Shown piece by piece: positions 9,090 through 17,428 of a stretch of 64,000 nt of DNA. The translations under genes and the position numbers were made by a program. How positions within the stretch are numbered: position 1 is the stretch's first letter; the number at the start of each line of letters is the position of its first letter. Origin of the DNA: Leptolyngbya sp. FACHB-261. Lineage in GTDB: Bacteria > Cyanobacteriota > Cyanobacteriia > FACHB-261. The stretch spans positions 124,001-188,000 of the forward strand of contig NZ_JACJPL010000027.1 in assembly GCF_014696065.1 (NCBI RefSeq), given 5' to 3'. The notes beneath the pieces are model-generated. The model did not search any database, had not been told where the DNA came from, and saw nothing but the letters and a program-made list of their open reading frames with translations.

Positions 9090-9281
9090 ACGGCAGACGC
9101 CTCCCCAAACCTGGTTGCGCAGGGCAAAAGCCAGATTGAGCGTGATGGTTACGTGGGCATCGCTAGCCCCAGCCATTGCATAGACCTGCCCTCGACTGTA
9201 CTTGTGCTTGAGGGGACTGGTCTTTTCAGCTTCTAAATATGCTTCTGGAGAAAGGAAGGAGCTGCTTTGGCTAGCAATCAC
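9090..9281 (-). pseudogene. Uma2-family protein, N-terminal remnant
   Basis: From the GTG at 9281 the frame reads as a typical Uma2 N-terminus: SPEAYLEAEKTSPLKHKYSR, GQVYAMAGASDAHVTITLNL, AFALRNQVWGG. At about 9090 the similarity stops and the frame enters GC-rich sequence unrelated to the family. The matching C-terminal remnant resumes at about 7845 in the same orientation. Uma2 proteins of this kind usually run about 190 residues, and here the middle of roughly 60 residues is gone. The fragment has no function of its own that I can support. Confidence 0.75.
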
Positions 9282-9339
9282 GGTGCTGACTCCCTAAGCC
9301 ATGAAGTTCAGGCTACCGATCAAGTTTATGCTTGGCGGC

Positions 9340-12300
9340 TTAAGCGTCACTTGCAGGATTGAGCAGCTCATGAATCTTCTGCCAGTTTGGACTCACCCAG
9401 CCAGCAATGCGAACAGCCTCTCGCAGAACTTTTGCCGATAGCCTTGGCTCGACCTTCTCGAAGGCAGACACCCACTTTGCCAACGCAGACAATAGCTCGC
9501 TTAACTCTCGCAGTCTTAGCGTAGGAAAAGCATCTACAAACTTCATTGTCGTTGCCAGAGATTGAGCTAGCTCCCTGAATGCCCCTGCCCGCCAGTCACT
9601 GTCCTCAATGCCTACAGCCACTTCCTGAGCTTGGCGAAACTGTCCCACTTGAGCCAGGGCCTTAGCGAGATCCCTGAATGCCTCTTCCCGACTGTGACTG
9701 TCCTCAATGCCTTGAGCTACTTCCTGAGCTTGGTTAAACTGCCCGGCTTGAGATAGAGCTGTAGCAAGCTCACTGAATGCATCTTCCCGCCTGTAACTCT
9801 CCTCAATGCTTTGAGCTACTTCCTGAGCTTGGCGAAGGACTGCTGCTGCATCTTGCGCTTGACCCGCTTGAGCCAGGGCTGTAGCGAGCTTACTGAATGC
9901 CCTTGCCCGCCTGTGACTGTCCTCAATGCTTTGAGCTACTTCCTGGGCTTGGTTAAACTGCCCGGCTTGAGCCAGGGCCTTGGCGAGCTCACTGAATGTA
10001 TCTTCCCGCCTGTAACTCTCCTCAATGCTTTGAGCTACTTCCTGAGCTTGGTTAAACTGCCCGGCTTGAGATAGAGCTGTAGCGATCTCCCTGAATACCT
10101 CTTCCCGCCTGCCACTGCCCTCAATGCTTTGAGCTACTTCCTGAGCTTGGCGAAAGACTGCTGCTGCCTCCTGCGCTTGACCCGCTTGAGCCAGGGCTGT
10201 AGCGAGCTTACTGAATGCCCTTGCCCGCCTGTCACTGTCCTCAATGCTTTGAGCTACTTCCTGAGCTTGGCGAAGGATTGCTGCTGCATCTTGCGCTTGA
10301 CCCGCTTGAGCCAGGGCTGTAGCGAGCTCACTGAATGCCCTTGCCCGACTGTGACTGTCCTCAATGCTTTGAGCTACTTCCTGAGCTTGGCGAAACTGCC
10401 CGGCTTGGGCCAGGGCTGTAGCGAGCTCACTGAATGCCCTTGCCCGACTGTCGCTGTCCTTAATGCCCTGAGCCATTTCTTGAGCTTGGCGAAACTGTCC
10501 CGCTTGAGCCAGGGCTGTAACGAGCTCCCTGAACGCCCATGCCCGACTGCTACTGTCCTCAATGCCTTGAGCCATTTCTTGAGCTTGGCGAAACTGTCCC
10601 GCTGCCTCCTGCGCTTGACTCACTTGAGCCAGGGCTTTGGCAAGCTCCCCGAATGCCCCTGCCCGACTGCTACTGTCCTCAATGCCTTGAGCCACTTCTT
10701 GAGCTTGGCGAAACTGTCCCGCTTGAGCCAGGGCTGTAACAAGCTCCCTGAATGCCCATGCCTGCCAGTCCCTCACCTCAATGCCTTGAGCCACTTCTTG
10801 AGCTTGGCGAAACTGTCCCGCTTGAGCCAGGGCTGTAACAAGCTCCCTGAATGCCCATGCCCGACTGCTACTGTCCTCAATGCCTTGAGCCATTTCTTGA
10901 GCTTGGCGAAACTGTCCCGCTGCCTCCTGCGCTTGACTCACTTGAGCCAGGGCTTTGGCAAGCTCCCTGAATGCCCCTGCCCGACTGCTACTGTCCTCAA
11001 TGCCTTGAGCCACTTCTTGAGCTTGACGAAACTGTCCCGCTTGAGCCAGGGCCTTAGCGAGATCCCTGAATGCCCTTGCCTGACTGTCCCTGTCCTCAAT
11101 GCCTTGAGCTACTTCCTGAGCTTGGCGAAACTGTCCCGCTTGAGCCAGGGCTTTAGCGATCTCAATGAATGCCTCTTCCCGCCTGCGACTGTCCTCAATG
11201 CCTTGAATCACTTCCTGAACTCGCAACTGCCCAGCTTGAGCCAGGGCTTTAGCGATCTCAATGAATGCCCTTGCCTGATTGTCACTGCCCTCAATGCTTT
11301 GAGCCACTTCCTGAGCTTGGCGAAGGACTGCTGCTGCATCTTGCGCTTGACCCGATTGAGACAGGGCTTTGGCAAGCTCCCTGAATGCCTCTACCCGCCA
11401 GTAACTGTCCTCAATACCTTGAGCCACTTTGTGAGCTTCTTGGAGAAGGCTAGAGTTAGGCTCTCCTTTCTGGCAAAGCGCTTGGTAAACCGCCAGTAAG
11501 CTATTAAATCTGCTATTTGCATCTGCTTTCAGGCGGGCATGGCTGAGGGCTTCTGCTTCTCGTCCCAGCCAGACCAGCGTTGCTAAATCAGTATTTGTGT
11601 AACGGCTGACGCGTTGCTGTACAACCTGCCGTGCTGTGTACAGTTGGCTGAGCGTTAGGAGTTGATTGGGCTTTAGTGGGTCAGCAAAGTCGCCTATTGC
11701 CAGTTCCAGGTCGGCAACATAAGCACTGTCTCCAGTGCAAGCTGCGAACTTGGCTTCCATCCAATCCGGCGACTCGGTGAGCAACCGATAAAGCTCCTCA
11801 CTCCGTCCTGCTGCTTTCAGGTGATGGGCCAAATGCTCAAAGAAATAGCCATCGTTAGGGCCAGAAGACCAACCCTGCGGGCATCGAGCAGCATAGGTAT
11901 TCACCAACCGTTCGTGCAGAGCCGCTAAATCCCCTGCTAATGAGCGCACATAATCCCGCTGAAGGTCGTGCAGACTCAGCCGCCCCTGCTCATCTCGCCG
12001 CAGAAGCGAACGATCCACCAGCCGCTCCAACACATCCTGCGTGTCATACTCATCCAGCCCTTGCGGCTGCCAAAGCGTCCGCAACACCGCCTCCGGCAGC
12101 AACACATCTTCTGGAAACACCGCAAAGTCTAGATAGCACTGCCGCTCTTGTGGCTCCAACACCTCCACACTCACCGCCATCGCCTTCAGCAAGTCTGGAT
12201 AGGCATAACCGGGAAACTCCTGCCGCAGCTTCGCCAGATCCGCACTCTGCAACCGGTGCAGCGCAGCCCCCCAGCGATTCAGCTTGCCCCGCACCATTGC

Positions 12301-13506
12301 GCCCACCATCGCCAGTGCCAGCGGCAAATAGCCACACTCCCGCGCCACCGCTTGGGCCTGCTCAGGTAACCCTGCCAACCCCAACCCTGACCAATCCGCC
12401 AGCAACGTCAGCGCTTGCTCCTCGCTCAGCAGATCCAACCGATGCTCCGTTGCCCCCAGCAGCGTAATCGGCTCCAAGTTGCGCGTCGTGATCACCAGTT
12501 GGCAACGCGGTCCCACCACCTCAAATGCCGCCGCATGTCTGGCTTCCCACACATCATCCAGCACCAGTAGACAAGCCCGCTCTGCCAGCAACTCACTCAA
12601 CCGAGCTTTGCCTTCTCGCTCAGACGCTAGCGTCTGAGCACTGCCACCTAGCGTCCTTACTGCTTCTAACTGCAAGGATGTGAGCACAGGCTCTTGCCCC
12701 AACGTCAACCACAACACCCCATCGGGAAACTGCCGCCGAATCTCTTCATCCCGTGCCAGAGCAGTTGTTAGCACCGTCTTGCCAATACCACCCATGCCTT
12801 GCACGCCCAGCCGCTGCCCCTGCCCAATCACCGCAACAGGCTTTTTGGCCTGCGCCAGAACTTTGTCTTTGAGCGCTCTCAGGTTATCAGGACGCGGCAA
12901 AAAGTGAGGAGGCAAAGTGGGTACAGCGGTCAAAAACTTGCCCAGACCCTCAAACGCTCCGGGACCTAACCCCCCAACCCCCTTCCCTACAAGGGAAGAA
13001 GAAAAATCCGTCCCCCCTCCCCTCGCAGGGGAGGGGCCGGGAGAGAAGTCCCTCTCCCCTTCGCCCCTCAGTCCCTCAATCGCCTCACGAATCCCCTGAG
13101 CAATATCTGTAAACGCCTCATCCCGGTTAGCCCAGCTCATAACTGGTCTGCCATCCTTGGGCAACGCTTGCAACCTTGCAAATGGGGCACCTCGCCAATC
13201 CACCGAACGCAAAATCACCGGAATCACTCGTGCTGTGCCTGCCTCATGCCGTTCTATGGCTCGTTGCAACTGCACGTCGTAGCAATCATCAGAAGCCAAA
13301 AAGTCAGAACTGACCAGCAGCAGAATGACCTGAGCTGCATCCAGACGGGTTTCAATCTCAGCTTGCGTGTCCTGCCCTGCCTGAATCAAGTGGCTGTGCC
13401 ATGCCTGAATGACACCCTGCCGCCTCAGAATCGACAGGTGGTTCTCTAGCTCCTGCCCCAGTTCTTCATCCTTGCGGGCAAAGGCAATAAAAACTTCAAC
13501 GCTCAT
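9340..13506 (-). CDS. TIR / NB-ARC / TPR-like repeat protein (STAND NTPase, NLR-like)
   Basis: A 1388-residue signalling NTPase with the architecture of plant disease-resistance proteins. A TIR domain (about 1-145: VEVFIAFARKDEELG, then VILLLVSSDFLASDDC, then ARVIPVILR) comes first, then a low-complexity linker (150-200). The NB-ARC ATPase follows, with Walker A GMGGIGKT near 238-244, Walker B CLLVLDDVW near 312-320, and the GYLPLAL GxP motif near 392-398. After a winged-helix region come about 18 helical repeats (692-1323). Family members oligomerise on sensing a ligand, and bacterial ones are candidate anti-phage abortive-infection systems. Odd points: the position normally held by the catalytic TIR glutamate appears to be Gln79, and the linker is encoded by a palindromic repeat. 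It is a single gene, with no partner effector beside it. Confidence 0.88.
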   Translation of the reverse strand: MSVEVFIAFARKDEELGQELENHLSILRRQGVIQAWHSHLIQAGQDTQAEIETRLDAAQVILLLVSSDFLASDDCYDVQLQRAIERHEAGTARVIPVILRSVDWRGAPFARLQALPKDGRPVMSWANRDEAFTDIAQGIREAIEGLRGEGERDFSPGPSPARGGGTDFSSSLVGKGVGGLGPGAFEGLGKFLTAVPTLPPHFLPRPDNLRALKDKVLAQAKKPVAVIGQGQRLGVQGMGGIGKTVLTTALARDEEIRRQFPDGVLWLTLGQEPVLTSLQLEAVRTLGGSAQTLASEREGKARLSELLAERACLLVLDDVWEARHAAAFEVVGPRCQLVITTRNLEPITLLGATEHRLDLLSEEQALTLLADWSGLGLAGLPEQAQAVARECGYLPLALAMVGAMVRGKLNRWGAALHRLQSADLAKLRQEFPGYAYPDLLKAMAVSVEVLEPQERQCYLDFAVFPEDVLLPEAVLRTLWQPQGLDEYDTQDVLERLVDRSLLRRDEQGRLSLHDLQRDYVRSLAGDLAALHERLVNTYAARCPQGWSSGPNDGYFFEHLAHHLKAAGRSEELYRLLTESPDWMEAKFAACTGDSAYVADLELAIGDFADPLKPNQLLTLSQLYTARQVVQQRVSRYTNTDLATLVWLGREAEALSHARLKADANSRFNSLLAVYQALCQKGEPNSSLLQEAHKVAQGIEDSYWRVEAFRELAKALSQSGQAQDAAAVLRQAQEVAQSIEGSDNQARAFIEIAKALAQAGQLRVQEVIQGIEDSRRREEAFIEIAKALAQAGQFRQAQEVAQGIEDRDSQARAFRDLAKALAQAGQFRQAQEVAQGIEDSSSRAGAFRELAKALAQVSQAQEAAGQFRQAQEMAQGIEDSSSRAWAFRELVTALAQAGQFRQAQEVAQGIEVRDWQAWAFRELVTALAQAGQFRQAQEVAQGIEDSSSRAGAFGELAKALAQVSQAQEAAGQFRQAQEMAQGIEDSSSRAWAFRELVTALAQAGQFRQAQEMAQGIKDSDSRARAFSELATALAQAGQFRQAQEVAQSIEDSHSRARAFSELATALAQAGQAQDAAAILRQAQEVAQSIEDSDRRARAFSKLATALAQAGQAQEAAAVFRQAQEVAQSIEGSGRREEVFREIATALSQAGQFNQAQEVAQSIEESYRREDTFSELAKALAQAGQFNQAQEVAQSIEDSHRRARAFSKLATALAQAGQAQDAAAVLRQAQEVAQSIEESYRREDAFSELATALSQAGQFNQAQEVAQGIEDSHSREEAFRDLAKALAQVGQFRQAQEVAVGIEDSDWRAGAFRELAQSLATTMKFVDAFPTLRLRELSELLSALAKWVSAFEKVEPRLSAKVLREAVRIAGWVSPNWQKIHELLNPASDA
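9538..11433 (-). repeat. Coding repeat array, about 18 units of 33 or 40 codons
   Basis: Repeats inside the TIR/NB-ARC gene. The unit consensus reads QAQEVAQ-IEDS--RA-AF--ELA-ALAQAGQFR, a TPR/SEL1-like helical hairpin of 33 residues. Some units carry a 7-residue extension (AQ-AA---) to make 40. Two blocks of three units (33+33+40, 318 bp) are nearly identical: the sequence beginning GCCCGACTGCTACTGTCC recurs at about 10541 and 10859. This shows a recent tandem duplication. The array also creates a long open antisense frame, which is an artefact of the repetition. Confidence 0.85.
12955..13070. repeat. Palindromic C-rich repeat lying in frame inside a gene
   Basis: The stretch CTAACCCCCCAACCCCCTTC / CCTACAAGGGAAGAA / CCCCTCCCCTCGCAGGGGAG is typical of interspersed intergenic repeats. 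Here it lies in frame within the TIR/NB-ARC gene and encodes the Gly/Pro/Ser-rich linker (about residues 152-183) between the TIR and ATPase domains. Confidence 0.7.
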
Positions 13507-13992
13507 CTACTGGTAGAACCCAGGCAGCTTAAGCCCCAGTGTACTCACTGACCACCAGTCCCCCTACAACCCAAGCAAATCAGGCAGTTTCTTCAACCTC
13601 AAGCCAACTCACCCTTCTCCGCTAGGCATTGATGCTTCTTTGCTATGCCTCCCACCCCTCCCCGGAGGGGTCTAACCCTTCCCCGCCTAGCACCTGACCC
13701 CTCCACGGAAGGGTTCAACCCTTCCCACCAAAGGGACCAACCCCTCCACGGAAGGGTCTAACCCTTCCCACCAAAGGGACCAACCCTTCCCCAACAAGCA
13801 CCCTCGCCTCCGAGCCAACCCAGCTCAAGCCCAAAAGCATCAAGCCCAGACAAAGGCGTATTGACCCAACCCATCCAGGCTCGACTGCTAAGCAGTGAGG
13901 AGTCATATCGCTACACATTTGACCCCTCCCAACCTGCCCTTGCCACGGAAAGGTACCGTAGGCGGTGGGGTTTTGGGGCTCGTGCTTTGGGG
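13507..13992. repeat. Spacer with tandem GAAGGG/CCCTTCC repeats
   Basis: This 486-bp spacer lies upstream of the TIR/NB-ARC gene. Between about 13650 and 13795 it holds at least two near-identical copies of a unit reading CCCCTCCACGGAAGGGT, then TAACCCTTCCCACCAAAGGGA, at about 13699 and 13741. Degenerate flanks such as CCCCTCCCCGGAGGGGTC surround them. At 13917-13976 lies a family B element related to 6565-6630 in the other orientation. No gene is supported. The promoter for the leftward gene should lie nearest 13507, but none is obvious. Confidence 0.65.
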
Positions 13993-15675
13993 CTAGTCTT
14001 CAGGATCGCTGGGAATTCGCCGCTCCAGCATCAGCTGCCGGTCACGATTGAGCGTGGGAACGCAGGCATTCAAATTCAGCCAGCCCTGAAGCCGCGCCTG
14101 CTGATAGCAATTGCTAGTGGCCACATAGATCGAAGTCTGGTCACTGCCCACCGCCAAATCCGTCACTGTGACCTCGCCCTCCAGGGTCAGATGGTCGCGC
14201 AGATATAGCCCCTCCTCGCGCAGATGAAACGTGCGCTCGTAGCGGATTGGCAAAGGGTCTTTGCGGGTAATCAAAATCTTCTGGAGCAGCTTGCGCACCC
14301 GCTGGCTCCCGGCATGGCTGCGGGCCAGAACCAGCAGCCCCAAGCGAAACAGAATTTGCTTCAAGGGTGTGGCGTATTTGAAGCTCTTGACTTGGGCACG
14401 TCCCTGCACCGTGACCTGCCGCTGGTCAGACGAGACATCGACCTTGGCTGCTGGGTCAATCAGGTTGCAGACAAACACCCGGCCATCGCTGAGTTTACCT
14501 GTCAACCCCGTGTCACTTAGCGCCAGTTCGTGCCCCTGGAACAGCTTGCAAACGCCGCCCTTGGCTAGACCAGCAACGCCATACAGTTCCCCTTCTTGAA
14601 ACACCCACATCTGAGCCAGCGGAAAATAGAGCCGCTGCTGCTGGGGCGGCTGAGGCTGCGAACGCACAGGACAAACCTGAAGCGCTGCTTGCAGGCAACT
14701 GTTAACGAAGTGGCAGTAAATGCGGTCGTCTTCCCAATACATGCGCGTTCCAGCTTTCATCGCCCGCACATAGCCATCAGCAATCTCAACCGCCTCGGGA
14801 ATCGCTTCGCCCAGCAGTTCCAGCCCTAGCGGATAAAAGTTGCCCGTGTTGCGGCTGCCATATTCGCCACCAAAGCTGCCATCCGGGTGCAAAAAGTAGC
14901 GGGCAAAGCGTACTGCGCGTTGCAGCGGTGCTTGCAAGCGCACGTCCTGGGTATGGCGCTGATACTGAGCCAGAAAGTTGATAGTGGCGGTGAGATAACC
15001 CGGATCGCAGCCTTCGTACTCCTGGAACCAGCCCTCTGGCGACTGCCAGTCGAGAGCCCGGTCGATGCGCTCACTCGCTCCTTTAGCAAAGCGCTCTTCA
15101 CCCGTGATCCGGTAGACGTTGTAGAGCGCACTAGCAGCCAGGGCCTGGTGGTTCGAGAGCTGCCCAGTTTCGTCGCACTCCAGCAGCCAAATGCCGCGCA
15201 ACTTGAAGAACTGCTCCAGGTCTGGCTGAGGCTCTGGATCCTGGGCCTGCAACAGCAAATAGGCCTCAGTGCAGGCATGAAGCGCATAGACCACCGCCCC
15301 CAAGGCCCGCTCGCCAGGGTAATAGTCATCGCAACTGCCGTCTTTGTGGCTACTGCGCGCCGCGTAGCGAATGCCAGCCAGAACCAGTTCACGCAGGCGT
15401 GACTGCTGGTAATAGGGGTTCACGATGCCCTCGTCCAGCCGCTCGGCATAGGCAATCGCCAGTGCCAGGACTGCCTCCTGATACATGCCGCTAGGAAAGT
15501 CCATCGTCTTGTAGTGCCAGAAGCTGCGGTCAAAGCAGCCATAGGTCGGGCTGAAGGGGTCGGTGTCCAGCAGCGTTAACACCCGAGGCAAGTACGATAA
15601 ACCCACCTCAGCGTAGGTTCGACGAACGGTCTGGGCATCAAGCGGCGATTGCCAGGGGCTAGGGTGCAAGTCCAA
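13993..15675 (-). CDS. Heparinase II/III-like or alpha/alpha-toroid protein
   Basis: A 560-residue soluble protein without a signal peptide. The N-terminal 330 residues look like an alpha/alpha-barrel of the kind found in polysaccharide lyases and glycan epimerases: repeated helices with SFWHYKTMDFPSGMYQEA, HKDGSCDDYYPGERALGAVV, ETGQLSNHQALAASALYN, GWFQEYEGCDPGYLTATINF and FGGEYGSRNTGNFYP. The C-terminal 200 residues look beta-rich, as in the beta-sandwich of heparinase II/III proteins. Asn/His/Tyr pairs (SNHQAL, CDPGYL, YGSRNTGNFYPLG) resemble the active-site cleft of that group, but I cannot name the substrate. It is divergent from the lipid kinase gene at 15770. Confidence 0.5.
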   Translation of the reverse strand: MDLHPSPWQSPLDAQTVRRTYAEVGLSYLPRVLTLLDTDPFSPTYGCFDRSFWHYKTMDFPSGMYQEAVLALAIAYAERLDEGIVNPYYQQSRLRELVLAGIRYAARSSHKDGSCDDYYPGERALGAVVYALHACTEAYLLLQAQDPEPQPDLEQFFKLRGIWLLECDETGQLSNHQALAASALYNVYRITGEERFAKGASERIDRALDWQSPEGWFQEYEGCDPGYLTATINFLAQYQRHTQDVRLQAPLQRAVRFARYFLHPDGSFGGEYGSRNTGNFYPLGLELLGEAIPEAVEIADGYVRAMKAGTRMYWEDDRIYCHFVNSCLQAALQVCPVRSQPQPPQQQRLYFPLAQMWVFQEGELYGVAGLAKGGVCKLFQGHELALSDTGLTGKLSDGRVFVCNLIDPAAKVDVSSDQRQVTVQGRAQVKSFKYATPLKQILFRLGLLVLARSHAGSQRVRKLLQKILITRKDPLPIRYERTFHLREEGLYLRDHLTLEGEVTVTDLAVGSDQTSIYVATSNCYQQARLQGWLNLNACVPTLNRDRQLMLERRIPSDPED

Positions 15676-15769
15676 TCAACCTCTCTACTGTCTTGCTTCA
15701 CTACTACCTAGACCACTATCTAGATAAGTGACGGTACGATGCAACCATCGCCCCAGCCTGGAGGACAGC

Positions 15770-16687
15770 ATGGGTCAACGCGCACTGTTGTTGGTCAATC
15801 GTCATGCCCGTCGCGGTCAGCAAAGCCTAGATAATGCTATTCAGCAGTTGCAGAAACTGGGATTTGAGCTGATGGAAGAGTCCACGGCTCATCCCCAACA
15901 TCTGAGTGACGTAGTGCGGGGCTATCGGGACAAGGTGGATCTAGCGATCATTGGCGGTGGCGACGGTACACTCAATGCCGCAGTCGATGGGCTGGTGGAT
16001 GCCGGTTTGCCCCTAGGGATTTTGCCGCTAGGCACGGCCAACGATCTGGCTCGGACCCTGGGCATCCCCAACGCTCTGAACCAGGCTTGCAACATCATCG
16101 CTGCCGGTCGCACCCAGAAAATTGACCTGGGCTGGGTCAACGGCACTCATTTCTTCAACGTGGCCAGTCTTGGGCTCAGCGCTCAGATTACACGGCAATT
16201 AACCAAAGAAATCAAACGGCGCTGGGGTGTGCTGGCCTACGCCATGACCGCTGGCCAGGTACTCTGGCAAACCCGACCCTTTAGTGCGCTGATTCAAATT
16301 AACGGCGAGAGCACACGGGTGCGCACCGTGCAGATCGCTATCGGCAATGGTCGCTACTATGGTGGCGGCCTAGCCGTGGCACACGATGCCACGATTGACG
16401 ACCAGCGCTTGGACCTCTACAGCTTGGAGCTGAAACACTGGTGGCAGATGCTGCCGCTGCTACCCGCCATGAGCCGAGGCCGACATGGCAACTGGCCCAA
16501 CGTGCGCACCTTGCAAGCTCAGGAAATCAAGATTTATACCACTCGTCCCCGTCCGATCAACACTGATGGTGAACTGCTGGTCGAGACCCCCGCGCACTTC
16601 CGCGTCGTGCCAGGCGCACTATCGGTGTTTGTGCCCGATGCGCCAACCCCTGGTTTGCAACAGAGTGAGGATGAAACCAAGCCCTAA
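15770..16687 (+). CDS. YegS/BmrU-type lipid kinase (diacylglycerol kinase family)
   Basis: A 305-residue ATP-dependent lipid kinase, thought to phosphorylate diacylglycerol or a related lipid at the membrane. Visible motifs are LLLVNRHARRGQQ near the start, the nucleotide loop IIGGGDGTLNAAVDGL, and ILPLGTANDLARTLGIP, the hallmark of the family. Then come GNGRYYGGGLAVAHDATIDD, and TDGELL near the C-terminus. I choose the ATG at 15770, which has GGAGGA at 15760-15765 and gives the usual N-terminus; an upstream GTG at 15728 adds 14 unlikely residues. About 80 bp separates it from the following small genes. Confidence 0.88.
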   Translation: MGQRALLLVNRHARRGQQSLDNAIQQLQKLGFELMEESTAHPQHLSDVVRGYRDKVDLAIIGGGDGTLNAAVDGLVDAGLPLGILPLGTANDLARTLGIPNALNQACNIIAAGRTQKIDLGWVNGTHFFNVASLGLSAQITRQLTKEIKRRWGVLAYAMTAGQVLWQTRPFSALIQINGESTRVRTVQIAIGNGRYYGGGLAVAHDATIDDQRLDLYSLELKHWWQMLPLLPAMSRGRHGNWPNVRTLQAQEIKIYTTRPRPINTDGELLVETPAHFRVVPGALSVFVPDAPTPGLQQSEDETKP

Positions 16688-16770
16688 AGCCTTTCTGTCC
16701 ATTGATTGATTTTTGTAACGATTCTCTCAGCCATCGTGGCAGTAATACCAGCTGAGATGAGAGCAAAGCA

Positions 16771-16986
16771 ATGTCTGAAGAATTGAAAAAAGGCGACCAC
16801 GTCGAGTGGAAAACTTCCCAAGGCAAGACCACAGGCGAAGTCGAAAAGAAACTAGAAGAGCCCATTGAAATCAAAGGGCATCATGTCGCCGCTTCCCCTG
16901 ACAACCCGGAGTATCTAGTCAAGAGCGACAAGACTGGCAAAGAAGCGGCTCACAAGCCAGAGTCGCTCAAGAAGGTCAAGGATTGA
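16771..16986 (+). CDS. DUF2945 (HVA1/TUDOR-like) small protein
   Basis: A 71-residue, highly charged protein with the full DUF2945 pattern: KKGDHVEWKTSQGKTTGEVE at the start, a middle GHHVAASPDNPEYLVKSDKT, and AAHKPESLKKV at the end. The fold is a small beta-barrel related to TUDOR/SH3 domains. The molecular role is unknown. The stop lies 9 bp before the DUF3140 gene, a pairing that suggests a joint function. Confidence 0.85.
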   Translation: MSEELKKGDHVEWKTSQGKTTGEVEKKLEEPIEIKGHHVAASPDNPEYLVKSDKTGKEAAHKPESLKKVKD

Positions 16987-16995
16987 GGCGGTGCC

Positions 16996-17337
16996 ATGAG
17001 TAGCAAGCACGACGATCCTCAAACCGTGATTCAAGAGTTCCGCGACGCGGTGAACATGACGCCCAAGGAACTTGAATCCTGGCTCAAAACCGACGAGTCC
17101 AAGGAAGTCGGCCAGAAGCTTAAAGAAGGCGCAGAATCAATTGGTCATCAATCGGGCGAATCCATCGTTGAGTTATTGCACAAAGGCAAAACTGACTACA
17201 ACGACGATGACCTATCCCAGATGAAACGAGTGGTTAGCTATGTGCATCGCCACATGGCCCAGCGCCCCGGCGGAAACATTGAAAACAGCCGCTGGCGTCA
17301 CTCTCTGATGAACTGGGGCCACGACCCGCTGAAGTAG
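16996..17337 (+). CDS. DUF3140 protein
   Basis: A 113-residue protein matching DUF3140. It has an N-terminal VIQEFRDAVNMTPKELESWL helix, the SKEVG motif, SIGHQSGESIVELL, and a C-terminal VSYVHRHMAQRPGG...W-HSLMNWGHDPLK. The conserved C-terminal Trp/His/Asp cluster is typical. Its function is not known. Small HVA1/DUF3140 pairs are widespread in bacteria and are possibly stress-related. It is in one unit with the DUF2945 gene (9-bp gap). Confidence 0.85.
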   Translation: MSSKHDDPQTVIQEFRDAVNMTPKELESWLKTDESKEVGQKLKEGAESIGHQSGESIVELLHKGKTDYNDDDLSQMKRVVSYVHRHMAQRPGGNIENSRWRHSLMNWGHDPLK

Positions 17338-17428
17338 CTTGCTCAGGATACAGCGGCTCATCACCGGCACACAAAGGCAAAAGTTCCGACCAGCAATCAG
17401 GCCGACAATCAGACCAGAGATTAAGTAA

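Noticed and set aside
10129-11499. 456-codon plus-strand frame opposite the repeat array
   Set aside because: It is open only because the repeated coding unit lacks stops in that frame. The peptide is a Leu/Cys-rich repeat with no known fold.
11940-12467. Pro/Ala-rich plus-strand frame opposite the NB-ARC region
   Set aside because: This is a shadow of the ATPase gene, whose Walker motifs are on the other strand.
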